Shown here: positions 40,888 through 51,205 of the stretch, piece after piece | Layout: every line of letters starts with the position of its first letter | Numbering within the stretch: position 1 is the first letter of the stretch | Assembly (NCBI RefSeq): GCF_018882325.1 | Contig: NZ_JACVOQ010000003.1 | Location: forward strand, 124,001-188,000 | Source of the DNA: Polynucleobacter sp. 78F-HAINBA | Lineage (GTDB): Bacteria; Pseudomonadota; Gammaproteobacteria; Burkholderiales; Burkholderiaceae | DNA: 64,000 nucleotides | Direction: 5' to 3' | Position numbers and translations under genes: made by a program | Notes under the pieces: generated by a model | The model's input: only the letters and a program-made list of their open reading frames with translations | What the model was told of the DNA's origin: nothing | The model's database searches: none

Positions 40888-42675
40888 ATGAATACAAGCA
40901 GCGCCGAATTTTTAGCTTCTAAAGCTAACCAAGACACAGCAAACCCAAATTCCACAGCGAATGCGCCTGAAATGATTGGCGCGGAGATGTTGGTACAGGC
41001 TTTGCACAAAGAGGGTGTTGAATTTGTTTGGGGTTACCCAGGCGGTTCTGTTCTCTTTATCTACGATGAAATTTTTAAGCAGGACAAGTTTGAACATATC
41101 CTTGTTCGCCATGAGCAAGCAGCAGTTCATGCGGCCGATGGCTATGCGCGTGCAACCGGTAAGGTTGGTGTCGCTCTAGTTACTTCAGGTCCTGGTGTAA
41201 CCAATGCGGTTACCGGAATTGCTACTGCTTACACTGATTCGATCCCGATGGTGATCATCAGCGGTAACGTGCCAACTTATGCGATTGGTGAAGATGCTTT
41301 CCAAGAGGCGGATACCGTTGGTATTACTCGTCCAGTGGTGAAGCACAACTTCTTGGTAAAGGATGTCAGAGATCTTCCTTTGGTAATCAAGAAAGCTTTT
41401 CATATTGCACAAACTGGTCGCCCAGGCCCAGTGTTGATCGACATCCCTAAAGATGTATCCGCAGCCAAGGCGCCGTTCGTATACCCAGAAACATTAGAGA
41501 TGCGTTCCTATAACCCAGTAGTTAAGGGGCATAGCGGACAAATTCGTAAAGCAGTTTCTTTATTGCAAGAAGCAGAGCGTCCATATATCTATACCGGTGG
41601 CGGCATTATCTTGGCTGACGCTGCACCAGAGTTAAAAGAGTTTGCTGATTTGCTGGGCTACCCAGTCACCAACACCTTGATGGGCCTCGGTGGCTTTCCA
41701 GGCACTAGTCCGCAATTCCTAGGCATGCTCGGTATGCACGGTACTTACGAAGCGAATATGGCAATGCAGCACAGCGATGTGTTGATTGCGATTGGCGCAC
41801 GTTTTGATGACCGCGTGATTGGTAATACTGCTCACTTTGCAAGTCATCCACGCAAGATTATTCATATTGATATCGACCCATCCGTGATTTCTAAACGCGT
41901 GAAGGTAGATGTTCCTATCGTTGGCAATCTCAAAGAAGTATTGGTTGAGATGACTGCCCAGCTCAAAGCTGCTGGCCCGCGCAAGAATGATGCAAAGCTT
42001 GCGGCATGGTGGGAGCAGATTAATGAGTGGCGTAAAAAAGATTGTTTGAAGTACGACGAAGCTTCGCAAATCGTAAAACCTCAGTACGTAGTTCAGAAGT
42101 TGTGGGAGCTTACTGGAGGTGACGCCTTTATTTGTTCTGACGTTGGTCAGCATCAAATGTGGGCCGCTCAGTTCTACAAGTTCGATAAGCCACGTCGCTG
42201 GATTAACTCAGGCGGCCTGGGTACTATGGGCGTGGGTTTGCCTTACGCTATGGGTATCAAGAAGGCATTTCCTGAAAAAGATGTATTCACCATCACTGGT
42301 GAAGGCTCTATTCAGATGTGTATTCAAGAACTGTCTACTTGCAAGCAGTACGACACGCCTGTGAAGATCGTGTCATTGAACAACCGTTACCTTGGTATGG
42401 TTCGTCAGTGGCAAGAGCTGACTTATAACAAGCGCTATTCCAGCTCTTATATGGATTCATTGCCAGACTTTGTGAAGTTGGCTGAGGCCTATGGACACGT
42501 TGGTATGCGTATCGAGAAGAAGTCTGATGTTGAGGGTGCGCTCAAAGAGGCGATTCGTTTAAAAGATCGCACTGTGTTTATGGATTTCCAGACAGACCCA
42601 GAAGAGAACGTTTGGCCAATGGTTCAAGCGGGTAAGGGTATTACTGAAATGCTTTTGGGTAGTGAGGATCTCTAA
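40888..42675 (+). CDS. ilvI: Acetolactate synthase large subunit
   Basis: 595-residue ThDP-dependent acetohydroxyacid synthase, first shared step of valine, leucine and isoleucine synthesis. Features are GAEMLVQALHKEGVEFVWGYPGG, HEQAAVHAADGYARATGKVGV (catalytic Glu in VRHEQA), GPGVTNAVTG, GRPGPVLIDIPKDV, the FAD-binding middle, and the ThDP motif GEGSIQMCIQEL with LNNRYLGMVRQWQEL. The in-frame extension before ATG 40888 is discarded because the AAGGA ribosome site precedes that ATG. It overlaps ilvH by one base (TAATG). Confidence 0.96.
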   Translation: MNTSSAEFLASKANQDTANPNSTANAPEMIGAEMLVQALHKEGVEFVWGYPGGSVLFIYDEIFKQDKFEHILVRHEQAAVHAADGYARATGKVGVALVTSGPGVTNAVTGIATAYTDSIPMVIISGNVPTYAIGEDAFQEADTVGITRPVVKHNFLVKDVRDLPLVIKKAFHIAQTGRPGPVLIDIPKDVSAAKAPFVYPETLEMRSYNPVVKGHSGQIRKAVSLLQEAERPYIYTGGGIILADAAPELKEFADLLGYPVTNTLMGLGGFPGTSPQFLGMLGMHGTYEANMAMQHSDVLIAIGARFDDRVIGNTAHFASHPRKIIHIDIDPSVISKRVKVDVPIVGNLKEVLVEMTAQLKAAGPRKNDAKLAAWWEQINEWRKKDCLKYDEASQIVKPQYVVQKLWELTGGDAFICSDVGQHQMWAAQFYKFDKPRRWINSGGLGTMGVGLPYAMGIKKAFPEKDVFTITGEGSIQMCIQELSTCKQYDTPVKIVSLNNRYLGMVRQWQELTYNKRYSSSYMDSLPDFVKLAEAYGHVGMRIEKKSDVEGALKEAIRLKDRTVFMDFQTDPEENVWPMVQAGKGITEMLLGSEDL

Positions 42676-43166
42676 TGCGACATATTATTTCTGTATTGAT
42701 AGAGAACGAACCAGGCGCATTGTCTCGGGTTGTTGGCTTATTTTCGGCTCGCGGTTACAACATTGAAACCTTAAGTGTTGCACCTACTGAAGATCCTTCG
42801 CTTTCTCGTATGACAATCGTCACGATTGGCTCTGAGGACGTGATTGAGCAAATTACCAAACACTTAAATCGCCTAGTTGAAGTGGTTAAGGTTTTTGATT
42901 TAACTGAAGGTCCTCATATTGAGCGCGAGCTCATGATGATCAAGGTTCGCGCTGTTGGTAAAGAGCGTGAAGAGTTGAAACGTACAACGGATATCTTCCG
43001 TGGTCGCATCATCGATGTGACTGATAAGAGTTACACCATTGAATTAACTGGTGATGGTGCCAAATTAGACGCCTTTATTGATTCGATAGATCGTGCATCG
43101 ATTCTAGAAACTGTCCGTTCGGGTGGTTCTGGTATTGGGCGCGGCGAACGCATCCTCAAGGTTTAA
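42675..43166 (+). CDS. ilvH: Acetolactate synthase small (regulatory) subunit
   Basis: 163 residues. N-terminal ACT domain (RHIISVLIENEPGALSRVVGLFSARGYNIETLSVAPTEDPSLSRMTIV) for valine feedback inhibition, with a C-terminal domain (KVRAVGKEREELKRTTDIFRGRIIDV). Starts by a one-base overlap with ilvI, so the subunits are made in proportion. Full length. Confidence 0.97.
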   Translation: MRHIISVLIENEPGALSRVVGLFSARGYNIETLSVAPTEDPSLSRMTIVTIGSEDVIEQITKHLNRLVEVVKVFDLTEGPHIERELMMIKVRAVGKEREELKRTTDIFRGRIIDVTDKSYTIELTGDGAKLDAFIDSIDRASILETVRSGGSGIGRGERILKV

Positions 43167-43175
43167 TTTTTTTAA

Positions 43176-44234
<1,059 letters not shown>

Positions 44235-44297
44235 GCAAGAACTAGGTTTCATGCAGTTAGAAATTAATAGAAGTAACTAAAAAGGCTCAGAACAAAG

Positions 44298-44945
44298 ATG
44301 ATGTATCCACACCCCATTATTGCGAAAGAAGGTTGGCCGTATTTGGCATTAGTGGGGGCTGTTACTTTGCTAGTCCACTATCTTGGTGGCATTGCATGGT
44401 CATGGCCTTTGTGGATCATTTTTATCTTTGTTCTGCAGTTCTTCCGCGATCCGCAGCGTATTGCTGCTCTTGGTCGTGATTTAGTTTTATCACCAGCTGA
44501 CGGCCGTATCGTCGTGGTAGAAAAAGCCAATGATCCTTATGCGGGTCGCGAAGCTTTGAAGATTAGTGTTTTTATGAACGTATTTAACGTTCACTCCAAC
44601 CGTAGCGCAGTCAACGGCTTGGTAAAAGAGATTCAGTATTTCCCTGGTAAGTTTGTAAATGCCGATTTAGATAAAGCCTCCACTGAGAATGAGCGTAATG
44701 CCGTTGTGATTGATGCCAATGGTCAAATCGTGACTTTGGTCCAGGTTGCAGGCCTGATTGCGCGACGCATTCTTTGCTATATCCACGTTGGCGATAGACT
44801 TAAGGCAGGTGAGCGTTACGGCTTTATTCGCTTTGGCTCTCGTGTAGATGTATATTTGCCATTAACAGCTGAACCTTTGGTTAGTGTTGGTGATAAAGTT
44901 TTTGCTACGAACACCGCATTAGCTCGCGTACCCGGCTTAGATTAA
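44298..44945 (+). CDS. psd: Phosphatidylserine decarboxylase (archaeal-type, short form)
   Basis: 215-residue pyruvoyl enzyme giving phosphatidylethanolamine. Starts [18 protein letters not shown] with two N-terminal membrane segments, then [38 protein letters not shown] and the self-cleavage segment [13 protein letters not shown] (cleavage before the Ser), followed by [15 protein letters not shown]. The short form usually works with PssA, which is the next gene (27 bases), so both steps of the pathway are encoded together. Confidence 0.95.
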   Translation: MMYPHPIIAKEGWPYLALVGAVTLLVHYLGGIAWSWPLWIIFIFVLQFFRDPQRIAALGRDLVLSPADGRIVVVEKANDPYAGREALKISVFMNVFNVHSNRSAVNGLVKEIQYFPGKFVNADLDKASTENERNAVVIDANGQIVTLVQVAGLIARRILCYIHVGDRLKAGERYGFIRFGSRVDVYLPLTAEPLVSVGDKVFATNTALARVPGLD

Positions 44946-44972
44946 TTTAGCCGCTTTAACTGGGAATATTCT

Positions 44973-45836
44973 TTGAGTACATTTCGTCGTCGTGGCCGTA
45001 TAGACCGTAGTCGCTTTGCTCCTAAACGGGCTGAGCGTTCCCAGGCTGAATGGGCTGAAGAGCTCAGCGATGGAATTGATTTCGAGGTAGAAGAGCTGCA
45101 TGCGGATAAGCCGCGTCAACGCAGCAAAGGAATCTACCTACTACCTAACGCATTTACTACGGCGGCTTTATTCTGCGGCTTCTTTGCGATAGTTAATGCG
45201 ATGAACCACCAGTTTGAGATGGCAGCTATTGCTATCTTTGCATCCTTAGTTTTGGATGGCATGGATGGTCGCGTTGCCCGTATGACCAATACTCAGAGCG
45301 CCTTCGGCGAACAGTATGACTCTCTAGCCGATATGGTGTCATTTGGTGTTGCCCCAGCCCTAGTTGCTTATGAGTGGGCTCTAAAAGATTTGGGTAAGTG
45401 GGGTTGGTTGGCCGCCTTTACTTATTGCGCAGGGGCTGCTTTGCGCTTGGCCCGATTTAACGTCAATACTGGCGTAGTTGATAAGAAGTTTTTTCAAGGT
45501 TTACCAAGCCCAGCGGCTGGTTCTTTGATGGCTGGTTTTATCTGGTTGGCCGATGACAATAAGATTCCTGTGCGTGACACGGCGATTCCTTGGATTACTT
45601 TCTTTATCGCTGTTTATGCTGGTTTAACCATGGTATCGAATGCCCGTTTTTACAGTGGCAAAGCCTTGGATGTTCGCTACCGCGTACCGTTTGGTGTGAT
45701 GGTCTTGATGATTCTGACCTTCGTCTTGATCTCCTCTAATCCACCCTTGACCTTGTTTGGCCTCTTTGTGGTGTATTCCATCTCCGGTTATGTAATTTGG
45801 GCTTGGGGGCATCTGAGCGGCCGCCGTTTTAGCTAA
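44973..45836 (+). CDS. pssA: CDP-diacylglycerol-serine O-phosphatidyltransferase
   Basis: 287-residue membrane enzyme (class II-type PssA) making phosphatidylserine from CDP-diacylglycerol and serine. The N-terminal cytoplasmic extension is rich in Arg (FRRRGRIDRSRFAPKR). The core has the CDP-alcohol motif DGMDGRVARMTNTQSAFGEQYDSLADMVSFG with its conserved aspartates, then several membrane helices. The start is TTG 44973; no ATG or GTG is nearby in this frame. It follows psd. Confidence 0.92.
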   Translation: MSTFRRRGRIDRSRFAPKRAERSQAEWAEELSDGIDFEVEELHADKPRQRSKGIYLLPNAFTTAALFCGFFAIVNAMNHQFEMAAIAIFASLVLDGMDGRVARMTNTQSAFGEQYDSLADMVSFGVAPALVAYEWALKDLGKWGWLAAFTYCAGAALRLARFNVNTGVVDKKFFQGLPSPAAGSLMAGFIWLADDNKIPVRDTAIPWITFFIAVYAGLTMVSNARFYSGKALDVRYRVPFGVMVLMILTFVLISSNPPLTLFGLFVVYSISGYVIWAWGHLSGRRFS

Positions 45837-45864
45837 TTTGGAATATTTAGGTTATATTTAATCC

Positions 45865-45942
45865 ATGTTGATGAATTTCTCACTAATCTCGAACCTGCTT
45901 CTACTAGCACTAAGCCTACAGCTTGGGGCAGGTAAGGCCTGA
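45865..45942 (+). CDS. leuL: leu operon leader peptide
   Basis: 25-residue open frame ATG 45865 to TGA 45942, too short for an automatic call. The product is strongly leucine-rich: nine Leu among 25 residues, including a LLLLALSLQL block, and CTA codons (a rare Leu codon in many bacteria) at several positions. It is followed by a GC-rich terminator and then leuA. This is the classic architecture of ribosome-mediated attenuation: when leucyl-tRNA is short, the ribosome stalls on the Leu codons. A second in-frame ATG at 45871 is possible. Confidence 0.85.
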   Translation: MLMNFSLISNLLLLALSLQLGAGKA

Positions 45943-46013
45943 GTTAATGAGATTAAAGTAATTCATTAGCCACGACATACCAGCCCCAGCAAATTGCTGG
46001 GGTTTTTGTTTTT
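45921..46013 (+). terminator. leuA attenuator (terminator with alternative pairing)
   Basis: The terminator is formed by CCCCAGC (45984-45990) and GCTGGGG (45996-46002), followed by TTTTTGTTTTT. The leader-peptide segment GCTTGGGGC (45921-45929) can pair instead with GCCCCAGC (45983-45990), with one bulged base, blocking the terminator. A ribosome stalled on the Leu codons leaves this segment free; one reaching the stop codon covers it. The logic is classic leucine attenuation. Confidence 0.8.
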
Positions 46014-46068
46014 AGATTCGCAATTGAGTAGTAAACACAATTAAGCAATATTGAACCGGAGAGTAGTG

Positions 46069-47616
46069 ATGAGTGACAAAGTAATCATTTTTGATACCAC
46101 CTTACGTGATGGCGAACAATCGCCTGGTGCCTCAATGACCAAGGATGAGAAGGTTCGCATTGCTCGCCAGTTAGAGCGCCTCAAGGTAGATGTGATCGAA
46201 GCTGGATTTGCTGCGAGCTCTGAGGGCGACTTTCAGGCGATCTCTGCTGTAGCAGCGGCCGTGAAAGATTCCATCGTATGTTCGCTTGCTCGCGCCAACG
46301 ATAAAGACATAACTCGTGCAGCAGATGCCCTAAAAGCGGCTAATGCAAAACGCATTCATGCTTTCTTGGCAACCAGCCCATTGCATATGGCTGTGAAATT
46401 ACGCATGTCTCCAGAAGAGGTTTTAGAGCAAGCTAAGCGTTCTATTCGCTTTGCTAGAAACTTGGCTGAGGATATCGAGTTCTCTGCAGAAGACGGCTAT
46501 CGCTCAGAAATGGATTTCTTATGCAGAGTAGTGGAGGCGGTCATCAACGAAGGTGCGACCACCATCAATATTCCTGACACCGTAGGTTATGCCACGCCAG
46601 AGTTGTATGGTGAATTTATCAAGACCTTACGCACCCGTGTTCCGAATTCAGATAAAGCGGTTTGGTCTGTGCATTGCCACAATGACTTAGGTATGGCTGT
46701 CGCCAATTCATTAGCTGGTGTGAAGATTGGTGGCGCTCGACAAATTGAGTGCACCATTAACGGCTTAGGTGAGCGCGCTGGTAATACGGCCTTAGAAGAG
46801 ATTGTGATGGCTTTGCGTACACGCAAGGATTACTTTGATATGGTATGCGGTATCGACGCCACTCAAATTGTTCCTGCTTCGAAGTTGGTCTCGCAAATTA
46901 CTGGTTTCGTAGTTCAGCCAAACAAGGCGGTCGTTGGCGCCAACGCATTTGCGCACACTTCCGGCATCCACCAAGATGGCATCTTGAAGAATCGCGATAC
47001 CTATGAAATCATGCGCGCAGAAGATGTGGGTTGGTCTGCTAACAAGATTGTGTTGGGTAAGTTGTCTGGCCGTAATGCATTCAAGCAACGCTTGCAAGAG
47101 TTGGGTATCGCAATTGAAGCTGAAGCAGATTTGAATGAAGCATTTGTTCGCTTCAAGGCATTGGCTGATCAAAAATCAGAAATCTTTGATGAAGATATTA
47201 TTGCCATCATGTCAGACTCTGCTGCAGCGGAAGAGGGTGAGTTTTATAAATTCATTTCTTTGAGTCAGCATTCCGAAACAGGTGAGCGTCCAAAGTCTAA
47301 GGTTACTTTCCGAGTGGGCGACAAAGAGGCGAGCTCTGAGGCTGAAGGTAATGGCCCAGTGGATGCTAGCTTGAATGCAATTGAAGAGATCGTGAAGAGT
47401 GGGGCGGAGCAGTTGCTCTATTCCGTGAATGCGATCACTTCAGGCACGCAATCTCAAGGTGAGGTTACTGTGCGACTCGCTAAAGGTGGACGCATCGTCA
47501 ATGGTGTTGGCACTGATCCAGACATCATTGCTGCATCAGCGAAAGCTTACTTATCTGCACTGAATAAATTGCATGATCCTAGCCAAGCTAAGCTCAATGC
47601 GCAGATGACACCTTAA
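46069..47616 (+). CDS. leuA: 2-isopropylmalate synthase
   Basis: 515 residues. It condenses acetyl-CoA and 2-ketoisovalerate, the committed step to leucine. [21 protein letters not shown] contains the catalytic motif; [36 protein letters not shown] and [15 protein letters not shown] bind metal and substrates. The C-terminal regulatory domain (about 390-515) gives feedback by leucine. CGGAGAG at 46057-46063 precedes ATG 46069, so the upstream TTG at 46051 is not used. Controlled by the attenuator before it. Confidence 0.97.
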   Translation: MSDKVIIFDTTLRDGEQSPGASMTKDEKVRIARQLERLKVDVIEAGFAASSEGDFQAISAVAAAVKDSIVCSLARANDKDITRAADALKAANAKRIHAFLATSPLHMAVKLRMSPEEVLEQAKRSIRFARNLAEDIEFSAEDGYRSEMDFLCRVVEAVINEGATTINIPDTVGYATPELYGEFIKTLRTRVPNSDKAVWSVHCHNDLGMAVANSLAGVKIGGARQIECTINGLGERAGNTALEEIVMALRTRKDYFDMVCGIDATQIVPASKLVSQITGFVVQPNKAVVGANAFAHTSGIHQDGILKNRDTYEIMRAEDVGWSANKIVLGKLSGRNAFKQRLQELGIAIEAEADLNEAFVRFKALADQKSEIFDEDIIAIMSDSAAAEEGEFYKFISLSQHSETGERPKSKVTFRVGDKEASSEAEGNGPVDASLNAIEEIVKSGAEQLLYSVNAITSGTQSQGEVTVRLAKGGRIVNGVGTDPDIIAASAKAYLSALNKLHDPSQAKLNAQMTP

Positions 47617-47657
47617 TCATTCTTGGTGGCATCTGCAGTATCTGAGTCATACACCTC

Positions 47658-48260
47658 TTATTTATTGAGGTCTGTGTTCTTGTAGTACTTGGTACCTTTG
47701 CCGGTGATTTCAGCGGCAAGGCCTGAGTCTGTAAGTTGATACATCAATACTCCAGGAGCGACTGTGGCTGCATCTTGGTAGGCATCCCCATTGCTTTCAT
47801 ACTTGGCAGCTGCAGTGACCTGACCGCCAAAGGTCCAGCCGGAATTCACGAAGTCATTTAAGGCTGCTTTTGTCTGAAATACAAAGATGTTCTGGAATGA
47901 CTTAATTCCAAGGCCCAGGCCAGCCTGGACTTCGGCCATATTCATATAAATCGGCTTAACCCCATCCTTTTGAATAACAACGCCGCTACCCGTGCCTCCG
48001 CCTGCAATCAGAATCTTCATGCCAAAGTTGCTAAAGGTGGCGTACCCAACCGATTTTTCAATCACTTCTTTTGCTTTTGGTTGAACCTGATAAAGCGCCT
48101 TGAGGATGTCATTGCTCGTTTTAAGAATGTCTTCCCGTTGCTGAGCAACTGTCTTTTGAGGGCCAAAAGGATTGGAAAATTGGGCAAAAGCAGTGTTGCT
48201 GAGGCAAAAAGCGCCCAAGACCAGGGTAAATATAGACGGGGCAAGACGATGAATTTTCAT
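47658..48260 (-). CDS. SYLF/Ysc84-domain exported protein
   Basis: 200-residue protein with an N-terminal signal peptide (IFTLVLGAFCLSNTAFAQF) and a SYLF (Ysc84) domain: EKSVGYATFSNFGMKILIAGGGTGSGVVIQKDG and KPIYMNMAEVQAGLGLGIKSFQNIFVFQTKAAL, ending VLMYQLTDSGLAAEIT. SYLF domains bind lipids in the few studied cases; the bacterial periplasmic role is unknown. It converges on leuA and is divergent from rpsO. Confidence 0.85.
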   Translation of the reverse strand: MKIHRLAPSIFTLVLGAFCLSNTAFAQFSNPFGPQKTVAQQREDILKTSNDILKALYQVQPKAKEVIEKSVGYATFSNFGMKILIAGGGTGSGVVIQKDGVKPIYMNMAEVQAGLGLGIKSFQNIFVFQTKAALNDFVNSGWTFGGQVTAAAKYESNGDAYQDAATVAPGVLMYQLTDSGLAAEITGKGTKYYKNTDLNK

Positions 48261-48374
48261 AACTTATTGATTTTATTGGATAATTTTATTATAAATGGGG
48301 TTTGATCCACTAGAGGATAGCAAGTTCTAGGAGAGGCAACCCATTTTTTGACCTGTCTCTGCTACAATTCGAGG

Positions 48375-48397
48375 GCTTTGATTTTTAAAGCTTTTTT
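48375..48397 (+). terminator. Weak terminator-like hairpin in rpsO leader
   Basis: GCTTT (48375-48379) and AAAGC (48387-48391) form a short 5-bp stem with loop GATTTTT, followed by a run of six T. It lies in the 210-base gap 48261-48470, which also holds promoter DNA for rpsO and the SYLF gene. It may attenuate transcription into rpsO; the stem is short, so the call is weak. Confidence 0.3.
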
Positions 48398-48470
48398 GTT
48401 TTATTTGATTAATTAATGCACGACACGGATTGGGTGAAAGCTCAAGTGTTCGCAAGTAAGGAGTATGAAA

Positions 48471-48740
48471 ATGGCAGTTGCTGATATTAAAACGGCGGAA
48501 ATCGTCAAAGAAAACGCGCGCAGCGCAAACGATACAGGTAGCCCTGAAGTTCAAGTTTCATTGCTAACAGCCCGTATCAATGAATTAACCCCCCATTTCA
48601 AAGCTAACGCTAAAGATCATCACAGCCGTCGTGGTTTGTTGAAGATGGTTTCACGCCGTCGCCGCCTCTTGGATTACCTCAAGGGCAAGGATTTGGGTCG
48701 CTATCGCGCATTGATCGAGAAATTAGGTCTCCGTAAGTAA
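48471..48740 (+). CDS. rpsO: 30S ribosomal protein S15
   Basis: 89 residues: [92 protein letters not shown] S15 fold, intact. It binds 16S rRNA. ATG 48471 is chosen over ATG 48465 because the AAGGAG ribosome site (48458-48463) is only 1 base from the first and 7 from the second. Followed by pnp, the standard rpsO-pnp order; the 270-base gap between them holds structured RNA. Confidence 0.97.
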   Translation: MAVADIKTAEIVKENARSANDTGSPEVQVSLLTARINELTPHFKANAKDHHSRRGLLKMVSRRRRLLDYLKGKDLGRYRALIEKLGLRK

Positions 48741-48757
48741 TTCTTATCGGTATTGCA

Positions 48758-48819
48758 ATGCCATCTTTCTTAGGGTTGTTTCGTAACAGAATCAGTCTTA
48801 AGCAGATGGCATGTTTTTT
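48758..48819 (+). terminator. Long-loop hairpin with T-run between rpsO and pnp
   Basis: ATGCCATCT (48758-48766) and AGATGGCAT (48804-48812) are a perfect 9-bp inverted repeat around a 37-base loop, followed by GTTTTTTG. It could act as the rpsO terminator or as an RNA-processing site before pnp. Confidence 0.45.
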
Positions 48820-48844
48820 GAGCGCTTCAAGATTATTTGTGTAG

Positions 48845-48909
48845 GGGATCGTGTCATTCCAATGAGTTTCTGGATTATTAAATCCAGTGTCTCCCTGGAA
48901 TGGCATCCC
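48845..48909 (+). promoter_or_regulatory. Nested hairpin in the pnp leader
   Basis: Three stacked helices are visible: GGGAT/ATCCC (48845-48849 with 48905-48909), CATTCCA/TGGAATG (48855-48861 with 48896-48902) and CTGGATT/AATCCAG (48870-48876 with 48881-48887) around an ATTA loop. Together they make one long interrupted hairpin about 100 bases before pnp. In E. coli the pnp leader hairpin is cut by RNase III and then degraded by PNPase to autoregulate pnp; a similar role is inferred. Confidence 0.6.
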
Positions 48910-49011
48910 TTGTGATCTTCAAACGCTCCAGTGTTGTCGTGACACTGCTTTATCCCACGGCAAGCGTGAAATCCATGTGGCTTTTACGTGAACAATTTGG
49001 AGAAGATCAGA

Positions 49012-51180
49012 ATGACTATGTTTAAAAAAGTAGTAAAGACGTTTCAATGGGGCAACCATCAAGTAACAATGGAAACAGGCGAGATTGCTCGTCAATCTGG
49101 TGGTGCTGTAATCGTTAATGTGGATGACACAGTAGTAATGGGCACAGTAGTTGCTTCTAAATCAGCTAAGCCGGGCCAGTCATTTTTCCCATTGACTGTT
49201 GATTACCTCGAAAAAACTTACGCCGCAGGAAAAATCCCTGGTGGCTTCTTCCGTCGTGAAGGTCGTCCATCAGAAGGTGAGACATTAATCTCCCGTTTGA
49301 TCGATCGCCCATTGCGTCCATTGTTCCCAGAAGGCTTCTTAAACGAAGTTCAGGTAGTGGTTCATGTGCTGTCTATCAACCCAGACGTTCCTGCTGATAT
49401 TCCTGCATTGATCGCCGCTTCTGCAGCTTTAGCTGTTTCAGGCATTCCATTTGCTGGCCCAGTTGGCGCTGCACGTGTTGGTTACGCTAACGGCCAATAC
49501 CTCTTGAACCCAACTCGTACAGAGCAAGCTACTAGCGAGATGGATTTGATTGTTGCTGGTACACAAGCTGCTGTATTGATGGTTGAATCAGAAGCCAATC
49601 AGTTATCAGAAGAAATCATGTTGGGCGCTGTTGTATATGGTCATGACCAAATGCAAACTGCAATCAATGCAATTAACGAATTAGTGACTGAAGCTGGCAA
49701 GCCAGAGTGGGATTGGACTGCTGCTCCTAAAGATGAGCCATTCATCGCTAAGGTAACTGCATTGGCTGAAGCGCCATTGCGTGAGGCTTATCAGATTCGT
49801 CAAAAAGGTGCTCGTTCAGACAAGCTCAAAGAAATCACTAAAACAGTGGTAGCTAAGTTACAAGAAGAGGGTGATGTTGACGCTGTTGCCGTTAACGACA
49901 TCTTGTTTGAAATCGAAGCGAAGATTGTTCGTAGCCAGATTTTGAATGGTGAGCCACGTATTGATGGTCGTGATACACGCACTGTTCGCCCAATCGAAAT
50001 TCGTAATGGCGTATTGCCACGCACACACGGTTCAGCATTGTTTACCCGTGGTGAGACACAGGCTCTTGTAGTAGCTACTCTAGGTACTGCACGTGATGAG
50101 CAGATCATTGACGCGCTCGAAGGTGAGTACCGTGATCGCTTCATGTTCCACTACAACATGCCTCCGTTCGCTACTGGCGAAACAGGTCGTGTAGGTAGCC
50201 CTAAGCGTCGTGAAATTGGTCACGGTCGTTTGGCTAAACGTGCATTGATTCCAGTATTGCCAAGTGCAGAGGATTTTGCGTACAGCATTCGTGTGGTTTC
50301 TGAAATTACTGAGTCCAATGGTTCTTCATCCATGGCTTCTGTTTGCGGCGGCTGTTTAGCAATGATGGACGCTGGTGTTCCAGTTAAAGCGCACGTTGCT
50401 GGTGTTGCAATGGGCTTGATTTTGGATGGCAATCGTTTTGCTGTGTTGACAGACATCTTGGGTGACGAAGATCACTTAGGCGACATGGACTTTAAAGTAG
50501 CTGGTACTGCTAACGGTATTACTGCTTTGCAAATGGACATTAAAGTTCAAGGCATCACTAAAGAAATTATGCAAGTTGCATTGGCCCAAGCTAAAGAAGG
50601 CCGTTTGCACATTTTGAGCAAGATGCAAGAAGCAATGGGTTCAGTTCGCACTGAATTGTCTGCACATGCTCCACGTATGGTTTCTTTCAAGATTCATCCA
50701 GACAAGATTCGTGAAGTCATCGGTAAGGGCGGCGCAACAATTCAGGCCTTGACTAAAGAAACTGGTTGCAGCATCGACATTAAAGATGACGGTACTGTAA
50801 CAATCGCTTCTACTTCTGCTGAAGGCATGGCTGAAGCGAAAGCGCGTATCGAAGGCATCACTGCTGAAGCTGAAGTAGGTAAGATCTACGAAGGTCCAGT
50901 TGTGAAGTTGCTCGAGTTTGGTGCTTTGGTAAACATTCTTCCAGGTAAAGACGGTCTCTTGCACATCTCTGAAATTTCCAATGAGCGTGTAAAAGAAGTT
51001 AAAGACTACTTAGCAGAAGGCCAAGTGGTTCGCGTGAAGTTGTTAGCTGCTGATGAGCGTGGTCGTTTGCGTTTATCTCTCAAGGCTGCGATGGCTGATG
51101 AAGGTGGCACGATTGCTCCTTTGGCTGGCACTAGCGAAGCTACTGCTGAAGCAGCTCCTGCATCTGGCGAAACTGCTTAA
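49012..51180 (+). CDS. pnp: Polyribonucleotide nucleotidyltransferase (PNPase)
   Basis: 722-residue 3'-5' phosphorolytic exoribonuclease of the RNA degradosome. Two RNase PH-like domains (first: [21 protein letters not shown], with [31 protein letters not shown]; second: [25 protein letters not shown]), then a KH domain ([20 protein letters not shown]) and an S1 domain ([33 protein letters not shown]). GGAGAAG at 48999-49005 precedes ATG 49012; codons upstream are not used. Complete. Confidence 0.97.
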   Translation: MTMFKKVVKTFQWGNHQVTMETGEIARQSGGAVIVNVDDTVVMGTVVASKSAKPGQSFFPLTVDYLEKTYAAGKIPGGFFRREGRPSEGETLISRLIDRPLRPLFPEGFLNEVQVVVHVLSINPDVPADIPALIAASAALAVSGIPFAGPVGAARVGYANGQYLLNPTRTEQATSEMDLIVAGTQAAVLMVESEANQLSEEIMLGAVVYGHDQMQTAINAINELVTEAGKPEWDWTAAPKDEPFIAKVTALAEAPLREAYQIRQKGARSDKLKEITKTVVAKLQEEGDVDAVAVNDILFEIEAKIVRSQILNGEPRIDGRDTRTVRPIEIRNGVLPRTHGSALFTRGETQALVVATLGTARDEQIIDALEGEYRDRFMFHYNMPPFATGETGRVGSPKRREIGHGRLAKRALIPVLPSAEDFAYSIRVVSEITESNGSSSMASVCGGCLAMMDAGVPVKAHVAGVAMGLILDGNRFAVLTDILGDEDHLGDMDFKVAGTANGITALQMDIKVQGITKEIMQVALAQAKEGRLHILSKMQEAMGSVRTELSAHAPRMVSFKIHPDKIREVIGKGGATIQALTKETGCSIDIKDDGTVTIASTSAEGMAEAKARIEGITAEAEVGKIYEGPVVKLLEFGALVNILPGKDGLLHISEISNERVKEVKDYLAEGQVVRVKLLAADERGRLRLSLKAAMADEGGTIAPLAGTSEATAEAAPASGETA

Positions 51181-51205
51181 GTAAAGTAAGCGAGCGGGGA
51201 TTCAT

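Noticed and set aside
41719-42156. 145-codon minus-strand ORF within ilvI
   Set aside because: Antisense of a strongly conserved gene; no motifs.
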